Assembly (NCBI GenBank): GCA_024742405.1
Contig: JANSYP010000001.1
Coordinates: forward strand, 558,001-622,000
Direction of reading: 5' to 3'
From: Paracoccaceae bacterium
GTDB taxonomy: Bacteria; Pseudomonadota; Alphaproteobacteria; Rhodobacterales; Rhodobacteraceae
DNA: 64,000 bases
The first letter of the stretch is position 1. Each line of letters starts with the position of its first letter. The position numbers and the translations under genes are program-made. A model generated the notes under the pieces. It was not told the origin of the DNA. It worked only from the letters and a program-made list of their open reading frames with translations, and did no database searches. Positions 33,832 through 42,825 of this stretch are shown piece after piece.

Positions 33832-34822
33832 ATCCAGGCCCGCAAGAAGTTCCTGACGAAAACCAGCGCACCTGGGCCCAAGTCCCTTGCGGGCTTCACG
33901 TTGCCGCCCAGTGCCGCAAGTAATCTGGACGCTCGCAGTCCACATCGGTCCGGTTGGAAGGCGAAAGGGCAGTACGACGTGGCGAAACTGGGCAGGTGTT
34001 TCAGGTCGGAATGCCAACAAAACCTGGATGCTGAGTTTGACTGAACCGTCGTTCCAAACCATCTCAACGGCAGTTTTTTCGATGCTCGAACAAGAGACGT
34101 ACTGCACCAGCGCGCTAAAGCGTTCACTGACTGGGGCTAAATTTACAAGCCCAAAACCGGGAGTTTTCGTAGGGGGATATGGGTCGTGATGCTCGGGATG
34201 CTGCTCCGAGAAATCAGGGAACGCTATCTTACAGGGAGTTTGCCAGACCTTTGGCTGTCCGGGGCTTTGGTGCACAGATCAGTTCACGGAACTCCCTGCC
34301 AGAATCCAGCGTGATAACCGGGAGGCAAAAGTGTTTGTGCCCCACGAAGAACAACGTCAGACGACTTTGGTTGCTAACCTTGGATTGCTGCGCGTCGTTG
34401 AGACATCCCATGACCTGAGACCCTTCCCACCGCAGTTCGAAGTGAAACGCGTCTCTGACGAGGTGACGCGGAGCGACCACGGCTCACCGGTGCGCAAGCC
34501 CGCGCGATCCTGAAGCGCCTTGGGAGCGGCGTGGCGGGCGGCGAGGTGCCCTTGCGACAGGCCGGCCGATGCTCTGGTGCAGGACAGACCCAATGATCGT
34601 CAGCGCTCGGGTTTTGTCTCGGATGCCTTCACAAATGGTCTCGCGTGCTGGCCAAGCGCCGGAAGACCCTTTCGAGCAACACGTTGACTACGGCGCCTTT
34701 CAGGGTAATGCCGTCCGCAGCCTGTACATTTTCGTTTCGAGAGGATCGTGCGGTCTATCCCGGGCCCGAGATGCGAGTGTTCGCAGTTAAAACGCCCCAA
34801 GGTTTTGGAAAGTGAACAGCAC
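33832..34822. other. Gene-poor ~1 kb stretch upstream of the helicase gene
   Basis: Several short open frames exist on both strands, but none has a recognisable family, a good ribosome site or convincing codon use. The sequence between about 34000 and 34400 looks less GC-rich than its surroundings. Together with the transposase scar at its left edge this suggests an old insertion. The last ~100 bp must contain the helicase promoter. Confidence 0.5.
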
Positions 34823-36856
34823 GTGAAACAGGCTCTCGCAAAAGCGCTCGATGACAAAGGGTACACCCAGCTGACGTCCGTGCAGCAGGCCGTCACGGAC
34901 CCTGCATTGACCGGAAAGGATCTCCTCGTGTCGGCGCAGACGGGCTCGGGCAAGACGCTTGGGTTCGGGCTGGCGATTGCACCGGGGCTATTCGGCGCGG
35001 CAGAGAGTTTTGAGCCGGCATCGGCACCGCTGGGACTGGTGATCGCGCCGACCAGAGAGTTGGCGATGCAGGTCAAAAGGGAGCTGACTTGGCTGTTTGA
35101 GCGCGCCGGTGCCGTGCTCGCATCGACCGTGGGCGGGATGGACATGCGCGACGAACGTCGGGCGCTGGGACGGGGGGCCCATATCGTCGTGGCCACACCG
35201 GGCCGCCTGCGCGATCACATTATGCGCGGGTCCATCGATCTGAGCGCACTCAAGGCGGTGGTTCTGGACGAAGCGGACGAGATGCTGGATCTGGGTTTTC
35301 GCGAGGATCTGGAGTTCATTCTGGAGCAGGCTCCGGCAGAACGGCAGACGCTTCTGTTCTCGGCCACGGTCCCGGCCGCCATCGCAAAGCTTGCCCAGAA
35401 CTATCAGAGAGAGGCTGTGCGCATTGCCACGGCCACCGGCTCCACCCAACATGCCGACATCGACTATCGGGCGCTGAACGTGTCGGCTCGCGATGGGGAA
35501 AACGCCATCATCAACGTTTTGCGCTACTACGAGGCGCCCAATGCCATCGTGTTCTGCAACACACGTGCCATGGTGAACCGGTTGACCACCCGTTTGTCCA
35601 ATCGCGGCTTTTCGGTCGTCGCCCTGTCGGGGGAGCTTTCGCAGAACGAACGCACCCACGCGCTGCAGGCAATGCGCGACGGGCGGGCTCGGGTCTGTGT
35701 CGCAACGGACGTGGCGGCCCGGGGCATCGATCTGCCCAACCTCGAATTGGTCGTCCACGCGGAGCTGCCGACCAACCAGGACATCCTTCTGCATCGCTCC
35801 GGGCGCACGGGGCGCGCCGGGCGCAAGGGGGTGAGCGTGCTGATCGTGCCCCCCGCCGCGCGCAAAAAGGCGCAACGGCTGTTGGGCTGGGCCAAACTGA
35901 AAGCGGAGTGGGCCAAGGCGCCATCGGCAGACGAGGTCACGGCAAAGGACGATGAGCGTATGCTGGAGAGCTCGGACTGGGCCGCGGAGGTCGAAACGTC
36001 GAACCGGACTGCCGTGGACCAGTTGGCCAGCCGTTTCTCCGCCGAGCAGCTGGCGGCGGCTTATGTCAGACTGTATCGCGAGCGTCGCTCGGCCCCCGAG
36101 GAGCTGTCCGAGATTTCCGCAGCGCCTGAGCCCCGTGCTCCATTTGGGCCAAGTGTCTGGTTCTCGCTGGACGGCGGGCGGGCCGCGGGAGACGATCCGC
36201 GCAGGCTCCTTCCCATGCTGTGCAAGATCGGGAACCTCTCGCGCGAAGATGTCGGCGCGATCCGTATTCAACCGGACGTCTCGCTGGTGGAGATCCGCCA
36301 GGGCTCCGTCCAGAGGTTTCTGGACGCCGTCGGACCGGAGATGGTGCTCGAGCGTAACGCGGCCCTGAAACAGCTGGCGACAGCGCCGAGCTTTGAACGC
36401 GCGCCGCGCCACGGCAAACCGGTGGCGTCGCAAGGCCAGAGGGCGCGGCCTGAGGACGCCGTCAAGGCTCCGCGCCCGGCGGAGCCAGCGAAGCCTCTGC
36501 GCCCGGCAGCGTCGGGCCCGTCCGAAAAGGCAGCTCCGACCGACCGGAACGACGATCCGAAACCACGTCCCAGGAAACCCAAGCGGGATGCAAAGCAGGC
36601 CGGCCCGTCACAAGCGAAGCGCGACGACGGCGAGGCGGCAGAGGTGCCAAAGGCCACGCCCTGGAAGCCCCACAAATCCAAACCGAAATCACTGGGCAAC
36701 CCGAACGATCCGGCAAGCTCTGCCCGAGGGCCCAAGCCTCCCGCAGGAAAGGCGTCCAGCAAGAAGAACCGTGCCAGACGGGCGGCTGCAGGCGGCGACG
36801 CCCCACCACGGCGACCGCGGACAGCCAAGCCCCGAAAGCCGCGAGGACCGTCCTAG
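34823..36856 (+). CDS. DEAD-box RNA helicase with DbpA-like C-terminal domain and long basic tail
   Basis: 677 residues from GTG 34823 (GGAAAG upstream); the frame is open to 34748, but that part is not conserved-looking. The Q-motif region YTQLTSVQ, motif I AQTGSGKT, Ia PTRELAMQV, II LDEADEMLDLGF, III SAT and VI HRSGRTGRAG are all present. A DbpA-type RNA-binding domain follows at about 440-530 (LPMLCKIGNLSREDVGAIRIQPDVSLVEI). The last ~150 residues are Lys/Arg/Pro/Ala-rich and probably disordered, giving non-specific RNA binding. It probably acts in ribosome assembly or mRNA turnover. It is a lone gene between two gene-poor stretches. Confidence 0.92.
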   Translation: MKQALAKALDDKGYTQLTSVQQAVTDPALTGKDLLVSAQTGSGKTLGFGLAIAPGLFGAAESFEPASAPLGLVIAPTRELAMQVKRELTWLFERAGAVLASTVGGMDMRDERRALGRGAHIVVATPGRLRDHIMRGSIDLSALKAVVLDEADEMLDLGFREDLEFILEQAPAERQTLLFSATVPAAIAKLAQNYQREAVRIATATGSTQHADIDYRALNVSARDGENAIINVLRYYEAPNAIVFCNTRAMVNRLTTRLSNRGFSVVALSGELSQNERTHALQAMRDGRARVCVATDVAARGIDLPNLELVVHAELPTNQDILLHRSGRTGRAGRKGVSVLIVPPAARKKAQRLLGWAKLKAEWAKAPSADEVTAKDDERMLESSDWAAEVETSNRTAVDQLASRFSAEQLAAAYVRLYRERRSAPEELSEISAAPEPRAPFGPSVWFSLDGGRAAGDDPRRLLPMLCKIGNLSREDVGAIRIQPDVSLVEIRQGSVQRFLDAVGPEMVLERNAALKQLATAPSFERAPRHGKPVASQGQRARPEDAVKAPRPAEPAKPLRPAASGPSEKAAPTDRNDDPKPRPRKPKRDAKQAGPSQAKRDDGEAAEVPKATPWKPHKSKPKSLGNPNDPASSARGPKPPAGKASSKKNRARRAAAGGDAPPRRPRTAKPRKPRGPS

Positions 36857-37522
36857 GCTCAGCACCCACTGGTTGGGGTGCGGTCTCCGGGTGCGACTGG
36901 TTCAGGCTCTTGAGCCTCTGGGGGCGCGCCGGACAAGCTTTTCCGACAGAGCGACCCGCACAGGGCGCGGTGCCGGCCCGCTTTCCCGAGCGCCATGACC
37001 GCCCTCGCGGTGAGGACGGGCCTGTCCCGCGCGGGACCATGATGCCGGTCGGGTCAGCGATGCTTGGAAAGACAGAAGGAAACGGGTCTTCGCCTCTGGC
37101 CGGAAATCTCTCGGCAAACCCGTCAGATGCGACAAGTGGTGCTTGAACCGCCGAATCTGGATCGAAACCATGCGTGGCCGACCAAAGGACCGAAGCTGCA
37201 CCGCAACCTGTCATGCCAGATGTCCGAACGTGTCCATATCAGCCATTGCAGCGCTGTCGGTTTCGGCCCCGAAATTCAAGGAGGCGGGCGGCCGATGCGC
37301 GGCGCACGACGACAGAACCAGCCTCGTTAGGGCGTTCTTCTCAACCGCCTGATGCACGCCATGTCCGAGTGCCGGGCATGCAAGCCGATAGGCGGTGCGG
37401 TTTCTGACGAACGGCCGTGGACACCACCACTCGTACGAAACACTTGCCAACCATGAACCGCCAGTCAGAAGGCGCCAATCGGATTGCGATGCTCTGCGGG
37501 TCGGGATCCCTGCCACTTCTTG
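36857..37522. other. Gene-free stretch after the helicase gene
   Basis: No open frame here has a recognisable product on either strand. It borders the cluster of broken genes to its right and is probably further decayed coding sequence. Confidence 0.5.
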
Positions 37523-37944
37523 CTACTGCCAGGGATGGCAGGGACGAGCACACGTCTGTTCAGGGGCGGAGCCGCCGAGAAGAAACGAGCCATGCGCGGC
37601 GGCGATGCGCCAGCCTTCGGGCATACGCACCCACGTCTGGGTCGAGCGGCCAAGACGGGTTTTGCCGACATGCACGAACTCGGTGTTCGCGGTGACGACG
37701 TCTGTCCCATTGGTCATGATGGTGGTGTTGCGCAGGGTGCGCTGAGGCAGTGATGTGAGCGTGCGACGGAACGCGGCGATGGCCAAATGACCATAGAGGC
37801 ACTCGCCTTTCCACAGCGTATCACGTTGTGATCGTTTCAGAAATGTCTGTCCAGTGCATCCGGATCGCAACTGCCCAAGGCGGACTTGTAATAATCGAAG
37901 CAGGCTTGGATCTCGGCGACGCTGGCGCAGGCGTTGATCAGCAT
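37523..37944 (-). pseudogene. Broken AtzH-like (DUF3225, NTF2 fold) gene
   Basis: Reading the minus strand from ATG 37944: LINACASVAEIQACFDYYKSALGSCDPDALDRHF is followed by an in-frame stop. The homology continues in another frame as NDHNVIRCGKAS, then in a third frame as GECLYGHLAIAAFRRTL and on to VVTANTEFVHVGKTRLGRSTQTWVRMPEGWRIAAAH. These match the AtzH-like family end to end (about 130 residues), so the gene is nearly full length with two frameshifts. AtzH-like proteins accompany amidases of the triazine/urea-derivative pathways. No amidase gene remains here. Confidence 0.75.
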
Positions 37945-38009
37945 GAGGAGCCAGATCCGGATAGAGCCACCGGCAATGCCGATGGCGGTGCTGCGCCATG
38001 CGCCGGCGC

Positions 38010-38250
38010 CCTATCTTGGCGCTGACACTTGGCGCGCAGGGTACGGCGCTGTTCTTGGGCGGGACACTGACGGTGCGGCGGACCGCTCCGCAGGTGCAGG
38101 TCTGGGACGAAACGGGTGCGTGAGAAGCGTTTACCGGTGCTTTGATCACAGCTTGGTTGCATGGGGCAGCCCTCGAAGCGGCGATGGTCGCGGGCTCTCG
38201 AGCGGTGACACGGCTTGGTGCACTGGCCCATGATCTGCGCCCCTCCGAGC
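38010..38250 (+). pseudogene. C-terminal fragment of a PfkB-family sugar kinase
   Basis: The plus-strand frame reads ILALTLGAQGTALFLGG, then QVQVWDETGA, a TGA stop, and EAFTGALITAWLHGAALEAAMVAG. This is the PfkB/ribokinase C-terminus whose active-site motif is DTTGAGDAF. Here the second glycine codon has become a stop and Asp is Glu. The ATP-binding N-terminal two thirds are missing. It lies on the opposite strand to the flanking broken genes, so it arrived or was rearranged separately. Confidence 0.65.
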
Positions 38251-38384
38251 GGTCGGGCGTGTGGGCTCCAGACGGGTTGGACCGGACGCCGGTCTGGGCG
38301 CTTGAAGCGCGCCCGCAAGTGGCGCTCGCTCTGATCTCAGTGAAATACGACCTGTGCGAGAGATGAGCCACGCCGGTGACGGGC

Positions 38385-39068
38385 CAGCGGTCGTCCGTCA
38401 ACCAGCGCAGGCAGGTCTGAAACAGCGGGACATAGCCCGGCCATTCGAGAAGCTCCGTCCGCGCCCAGTGGGCCCAATGTCGGACGTCTTGGCCCATGAC
38501 TTGCCATTGCCATAGCGCCCGGCAACAAGCAGAGGGTGACCCCCGCCGTTCTCGGGCAATCGGGCCACGACTTCGGCACCGTCGCGCGCAACGACCTCAT
38601 TCGCGCCGAGAAGCAGCGGCCAGTCCGTGCCGACACCAGCCATCACCGGTGATCGGGCAGCGCGACCTAGGCGCTGAACCCTTCCGGCACCTTGATGCCC
38701 TGAAAGGTCAGGTGGTCGCCCACCATCATCAGCCCGCAGCCATTGACGTAATAGTCGCGCATCGGTTTCAGCCGGTTCGGAACCGGTTTGCCGCGCAGCC
38801 TGACGTCCGGGCAACGCAGCAGCGAGTTGGCGTCGATGTCGGCGATGAAAATCGCGTCAAAGACTGCAAGGCCCTTGTCCGTGAAGGGAAGCGAATCCAC
38901 CACAACCTGGCGCGGCATGTATTCAACTCTGAACTCGGCATCGGACACAGCTTCGACAAATGGCTCGGCGCCGAGATGAAAGTGGACGCGGCCAAAGGCG
39001 TCGACGCCCCGTAAGTGGGTTTCCGAGGCGGTCCAGCTTTCGCCGTTGAGGAGGATCTTCTTGGTCAA
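38385..39068 (-). pseudogene. Broken PF07090-type glutamine-amidotransferase-like gene
   Basis: The frame from 39068 reads KILLNGESWTASETHLRGVDAFG, then LAVFDAIFIADIDANSLL and MVGDHLTFQGIKVPEGFSA before a stop at 38667. In intact homologues TFQGI is followed by ~25 residues leading to a VPEGF-like stretch, so a deletion has joined these parts. The rest continues in other frames: VGTDWPLLLGANEVVARDGAEVVARLPENGGGHPLLVAGRYGNGK with TSDIGP, then WPGYVPLFQTCLRWLTDD. It therefore has one deletion and at least two frameshifts. The intact family is a class-I glutamine-amidotransferase-like cytosolic protein of unknown role. Confidence 0.75.
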
Positions 39069-39532
39069 GTAACGTCGCTTGTCGTGTCAAACGGCCGATG
39101 GAGTCAGGCGCCCGTTTTAGGGATTGGCATGCTCCGCGCCAGCGCCCCGTTCTGACGCATCAAGGGCAGGTCAGAGTGTTGACCGACGCGCCGGTCCGGA
39201 CGCCAGCCCTTGCGAGGGGCTATGCAACCGCGGGTCAGCCAAGTGAGCCGGGAAAAGAATAGGCCACCGCGTAAAGACCTCAAGTGATTGGAGAATTTTT
39301 CAGACGACTTCTCAGCAGGGAACGGCTGACCGGGTAGCAAGGGAGAAGGAGTGCGTCCGCTCAACACCTTCCCGATAGTTTGCCGAAGGGCTTCTTTTCC
39401 GCCGTTTTAGCGACCACCGCTCTTCGGGAGCCCGGACCGAGAAAGATCGAGACCAGGGGACATGAGGTCGACCCAATTCCGCCATGTCCGGTCTCGTCCA
39501 ACGGGGCAGCGCAGTGTCTCCGCAGCGGCGAC
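39069..39532. other. Gene-free stretch between the broken amidotransferase-like gene and the YafY gene
   Basis: No recognisable product or RNA was found on either strand. Some sequence just right of 39069 must once have been the promoter of the broken minus-strand gene. Confidence 0.5.
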
Positions 39533-40252
39533 TCATACAGCGCCCCGCGGACCAGTAAGGTGGCGCATATCCTCGCAATCGACCTCGCGCGCGTAGAAGG
39601 CCGCGAGCGTCTGGTGCTTGGCGAGGCTGATGGGTCCTTCGGCAATGGCGCTGGTGATACGATCCACGCGGAACATCCTGAAATCGTCGCGCAGGTCGCA
39701 CCACGCGATGAGGGTCCAGACCTTGCCCCAGAAGACGAGGCCAAGGGGGCGCACATGGCGGGCGGTCTCGGCGCCCGCCTCGTCGGTGTAGCGCAGGCTC
39801 AGGCCGGTCCTGTCGTGGATGGCAGCGTCTAGAAGATCGAGCTGTTCGCGGTCCGCGGCCACAAGGTCGGGTGTCCGGAAGGCCTGAATGGCGGTGCTGT
39901 CGGCGGCGCGCGCGATATCCTCGGGGACCACCGCGGCGATTTTCAAGAGCGCTTCCGACGCCGCGCGCGCCATCGCGGCACCGCCCCAGGCCTCGACCAG
40001 GCGCGCGCCGGTGACCAGCGCCGCGACCTCGCTGCGGTCGAACATCAGGGGTGGGACGTTAAAGCCGGGCTGCATCACGTAGCCGACCCCCGCCTCGCCC
40101 TCAATGGGAACGCCCGACGCCATGAGGTCGGCGATGTCGCGGTAGATCGTCCGCTCCGAGACCTCGAGCCGGTCGGCAAGGCGGCGCGCCGTGGTCAGCT
40201 TCCCTCCGCGCAGGAGGTCCGTCAGTCGGTAGAGCCGGTCGGCGCGCCGCAT
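39533..40252 (-). CDS. YafY-family regulator (HTH_11 + WYL domain)
   Basis: 239 residues, start MRRADRLYRLTDLLRGG at 40252. The N-terminal winged helix reads LTTARRLADRLEVSERTIYRDIADLMASGVPIEGEAGVGYVM. The WYL domain follows (LRYTDEAGAETARHVRPLGLVFWGKVWTLIAWCDLRDDFRMFRVDRI). WYL domains bind small ligands or oligonucleotides. It is second in a two-gene unit, 4 bp after a VOC protein gene; this YafY+VOC pairing is common in Proteobacteria. A perfect inverted repeat upstream of the pair is its likely operator. Confidence 0.9.
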   Translation of the reverse strand: MRRADRLYRLTDLLRGGKLTTARRLADRLEVSERTIYRDIADLMASGVPIEGEAGVGYVMQPGFNVPPLMFDRSEVAALVTGARLVEAWGGAAMARAASEALLKIAAVVPEDIARAADSTAIQAFRTPDLVAADREQLDLLDAAIHDRTGLSLRYTDEAGAETARHVRPLGLVFWGKVWTLIAWCDLRDDFRMFRVDRITSAIAEGPISLAKHQTLAAFYAREVDCEDMRHLTGPRGAV

Positions 40253-40256
40253 CGGG

Positions 40257-40619
40257 TCAACTCGCGAAGAAGCCGATCGAGTTGCCGTCGGGATCGGTCG
40301 CGTAGAAGAACGCCCCCGACGGGATCTCGATAGGCTCCGACACGACTTCTCCGCCTGCCTCGCGCACCCGCGCGGCAACTGCGTCGAGGCCGTCCGGCGC
40401 CGCGAAATGGATCGTCGAGCCGGCGCCCGCCGCCGCGGGCGTGCCGGGATAAAGATGACCGCTGACGCCCGCATCGGACATCTCGGTGAAGGCCACCATC
40501 GGGTTGGGGCCGTCATCCATCCGGCTCAGCTCGCGCCGCAGCACCGCGCTATAGAATGCGCGCGCGCGATCGAGATCGGTGACCGGGATCTCGAACCAGA
40601 CGCAGGTATTGGTGGACAT
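40257..40619 (-). CDS. VOC-family (glyoxalase/bleomycin-resistance-like) protein
   Basis: 120 residues, a single VOC module pair: CVWFEIPVTDLDRARAFYSAVL at the N-terminus, SGHLYPG in the middle and SGAFFYATDPDGNSIGFFAS at the end. The acidic metal-ligand positions of glyoxalase I are only partly kept, so enzyme activity is uncertain. It is co-transcribed with the YafY regulator. Confidence 0.88.
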   Translation of the reverse strand: MSTNTCVWFEIPVTDLDRARAFYSAVLRRELSRMDDGPNPMVAFTEMSDAGVSGHLYPGTPAAAGAGSTIHFAAPDGLDAVAARVREAGGEVVSEPIEIPSGAFFYATDPDGNSIGFFAS

Positions 40620-40669
40620 GGCGTTTTCCTCTTTGCTTGTTCGGGCAGTGAGTCACCGATAGCCGAGGG

Positions 40670-40693
40670 CTCCTGACAGCATCCTGTCAGGAG
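40670..40693. promoter_or_regulatory. Perfect 10-bp inverted repeat upstream of the VOC-YafY operon
   Basis: CTCCTGACAG and CTGTCAGGAG flank a 4-bp spacer, 51 bp upstream of the VOC start. TGACA/TGTCA dyads are plausible operators for the YafY regulator encoded in the operon. Confidence 0.7.
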
Positions 40694-41240
40694 TATCGCG
40701 GCCCGGCAACTCCGTGAGACAAACTGGTGCGATTTGGCGTTCAAAACGGACGTCATGATCGGCCCATAGCCGAGGAGGTGCATAGCGCCTGCTCCACCGG
40801 CATCGAACCTGCGAAGGTGCAGCGGTTGCCGACTGGCAGGAAAGACTCCACCCGCCGAGGGTTGGCCTGTGGGTCTCGGTCCTGCCAAGGAGATTTTCCA
40901 GGAGCACTGCGCCTGGGAAACTGGATGCCGGGTCATCAACGAGATGTTCAAGTGCGAGGTGCGGCTCGCAGTTCTCGCAAGCTTGCCCTGATGCGGTGCC
41001 CGTGTGGACGCATGAGGTTCAGCCCATCGTTGGAGTCGCGCGCTGCGCAGGTTTGGTCGCGATCTGCACCCCATGCCAGCGGTCTGAGCGAACCCGATTT
41101 GGAAAGCGCCAACGCGGATGCCGTATCGCTTCGGCATCCGCGTTGACGCGTTTCTGTTGCGCGGAGTGGTCGTGGGGGGGCACCTGCTGGTAGACAGCAA
41201 GACGCCGGTGTACCCGCAGGAGCCGACCCCGAGCCGTCGT
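40694..41240. other. Gene-free stretch containing one strong hairpin
   Basis: No coding region is recognised. At 41110-41145 there is a perfect 14-bp inverted repeat, CAACGCGGATGCCG and its complement, around an 8-nt loop. Only short T-runs follow on either side. It lies downstream of the stop of the small secreted-protein gene (minus strand), where it could act as a terminator. Confidence 0.6.
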
Positions 41241-41624
41241 TCAAGTTCCGGGGGCCTCGTTGCGGGCGAGCACAGGCGCGACCGGCGCGGCGCTCACGGT
41301 CACTTCCGCCCCGTCTCGCGCAAAGGCAAAGCGCGTCTCCGTGTGACCCGGCAGGCCGAAGCGGACGGCATCCCCGTCACGCAGAGCCATGATCAGCCGC
41401 TGCGGATCCGCCGCACCAACCCGGCCGAGATAGGTCGCAACGACCTCATAGGCGCCATCCTCCAGTGCCAGATAGTAGACGCTCATATCGACCTCGGCGC
41501 TTTGCAGGCTGTCGCCGGCCATCGGCGCGTCCAGGGTGATGCTATCTGCGCCGGCAGCGCCGGGAACCAGAGTTGCGGGAGCCAGTGTGGCGGCGAGGGC
41601 GGTTGCTTTCAGAAACTGTGTCAT
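41241..41624 (-). CDS. Small secreted hypothetical protein
   Basis: 127 residues with a signal peptide (TQFLKATALAATLAPATLVPGAAGA). The mature part is beta-rich and shows no motif that I can name (MSVYYLALEDGAYEVVATYLG, then RFAFARDGAEVTVSAAPVAP). It is divergent from the LysR gene across 93 bp of AT-rich sequence, so it is probably the LysR target. Function unknown. Confidence 0.7.
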   Translation of the reverse strand: MTQFLKATALAATLAPATLVPGAAGADSITLDAPMAGDSLQSAEVDMSVYYLALEDGAYEVVATYLGRVGAADPQRLIMALRDGDAVRFGLPGHTETRFAFARDGAEVTVSAAPVAPVLARNEAPGT

Positions 41625-41672
41625 TGTCCGTCTCCAACTTCGTGTTTCGATGACTGGACATTGCCGGATCCA

Positions 41673-41699
41673 ATTGAATAAATTAAATAGATACTCAAT
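41673..41699. promoter_or_regulatory. AT-rich divergent promoter region with ATTGA/TCAAT dyad
   Basis: ATTGA and TCAAT are 17 bp apart in a markedly AT-rich stretch between the secreted-protein gene and the LysR gene. The position fits a LysR-type binding site overlapping both promoters. Confidence 0.4.
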
Positions 41700-41717
41700 A
41701 TTATTAGGATAATCATA

Positions 41718-42614
41718 ATGGATCTACACCGGTCCGATCTGGGCTTGCTGGTCTCCCTCGATGCGCTGCTGTCCGAGCGCGGCGTGACGGCGGCCGCAAA
41801 GCGGCTCGGGATCAGCCAGCCCGCGCTCTCCGCACAACTGGCGCGCCTGCGCCATCTGTTCGGGGACGAGCTGCTGGTGGGCAATGCCCATGGCATGGTG
41901 CTGACCCCCCGGGCCGAGGAGCTGCGCGCGCCGCTCCACGCCCTGCTGGGGGATCTCAGAACCCTGGTCTCCACCGAAACCTCGTTCGATCCGGCCCAGA
42001 GCACGCAGGTCTTTCGCATCGGCGGCACCGATCTTGCCCATGCGATCCTGATGCCGGCGCTGCTGAACACGGTCCGGGCCCAGGCCCCCGGCGCGCGCCT
42101 CGCCGCCCTGCCGCTCGTGGCCGGAGAGGTCGCGCGTCGGATGGACCGGGACGAGCTTGATTTCGCCGTGGTCACCATAGCCAGCGCGCCCGAGGGGTTT
42201 CCTGCGCTCAAGCTTCTGGACGAGGATTTCTGCGTCATCTGGCGCGAAGGTCACCCCGAGATCGGTGCCCACCTGACGCTCGACAGTTTCTGCGCGCAGC
42301 CGCAGCTGCTCGTCTCCCCCGACGGCGGCGGCTTTCACGGTGTCACGGACGACGCGCTGAAAAAGATGGGACGCGCGCGCCGTGTGGTCGGCTCCCTGCC
42401 GAGCTTCCTGCTCGCCCCCGCCGCGGTTCGAAGCTCCGATTGCCTGGCCGTAATCCCCTCGCGGCTCGCGCAACTGGACGAAACTGGGCTCCGCAGCGCA
42501 CCTGTCCCGGTCGAAACCCAGGGCTTCACCCTCTATCTCAGCTGGCATCCACGCATGAAAAACGCCCCGGCCCACCGCTGGATGCGCGAGCTGATCCGCA
42601 ATCAGTGCCGCTAG
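41718..42614 (+). CDS. LysR-family transcriptional regulator
   Basis: 298 residues. The N-terminal HTH reads LGLLVSLDALLSERGVTAAAKRLGISQPALSAQLARLRHLFGDELLV, with a NodD/PcpR-like character. The substrate-binding domain follows (FRIGGTDLAHAILMPALLNTVRAQAPGARL). It probably regulates itself and the divergent small secreted-protein gene. The inducer is unknown. The following 211 bp (42615-42825) hold no gene and should contain the Mla operon promoter. Confidence 0.9.
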   Translation: MDLHRSDLGLLVSLDALLSERGVTAAAKRLGISQPALSAQLARLRHLFGDELLVGNAHGMVLTPRAEELRAPLHALLGDLRTLVSTETSFDPAQSTQVFRIGGTDLAHAILMPALLNTVRAQAPGARLAALPLVAGEVARRMDRDELDFAVVTIASAPEGFPALKLLDEDFCVIWREGHPEIGAHLTLDSFCAQPQLLVSPDGGGFHGVTDDALKKMGRARRVVGSLPSFLLAPAAVRSSDCLAVIPSRLAQLDETGLRSAPVPVETQGFTLYLSWHPRMKNAPAHRWMRELIRNQCR

Positions 42615-42825
42615 CGGGTGACAGGCGGTATTGCCGTTCAGACGGTTCCCGCTCAACCCACCCGGTCCGCAACACGCGCCCGGAGCCCGACGGGCCTTGC
42701 CGCCTCCGCGCAACAGCCCGCCCAGCGGGCCGGAAAAGCACCCTGTCCGGCGTGACTTCCGGGCCGGATTTCCCTAGCGTCCCGCGCAACCGACCGCCGA
42801 CCGACGGTCACGCAGGGAGAAGAGC

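Noticed and set aside
34331-34513. 60-residue plus-strand open frame in the gene-poor stretch
   Set aside because: No ribosome site, no family and it overlaps an equally plausible open frame on the other strand.
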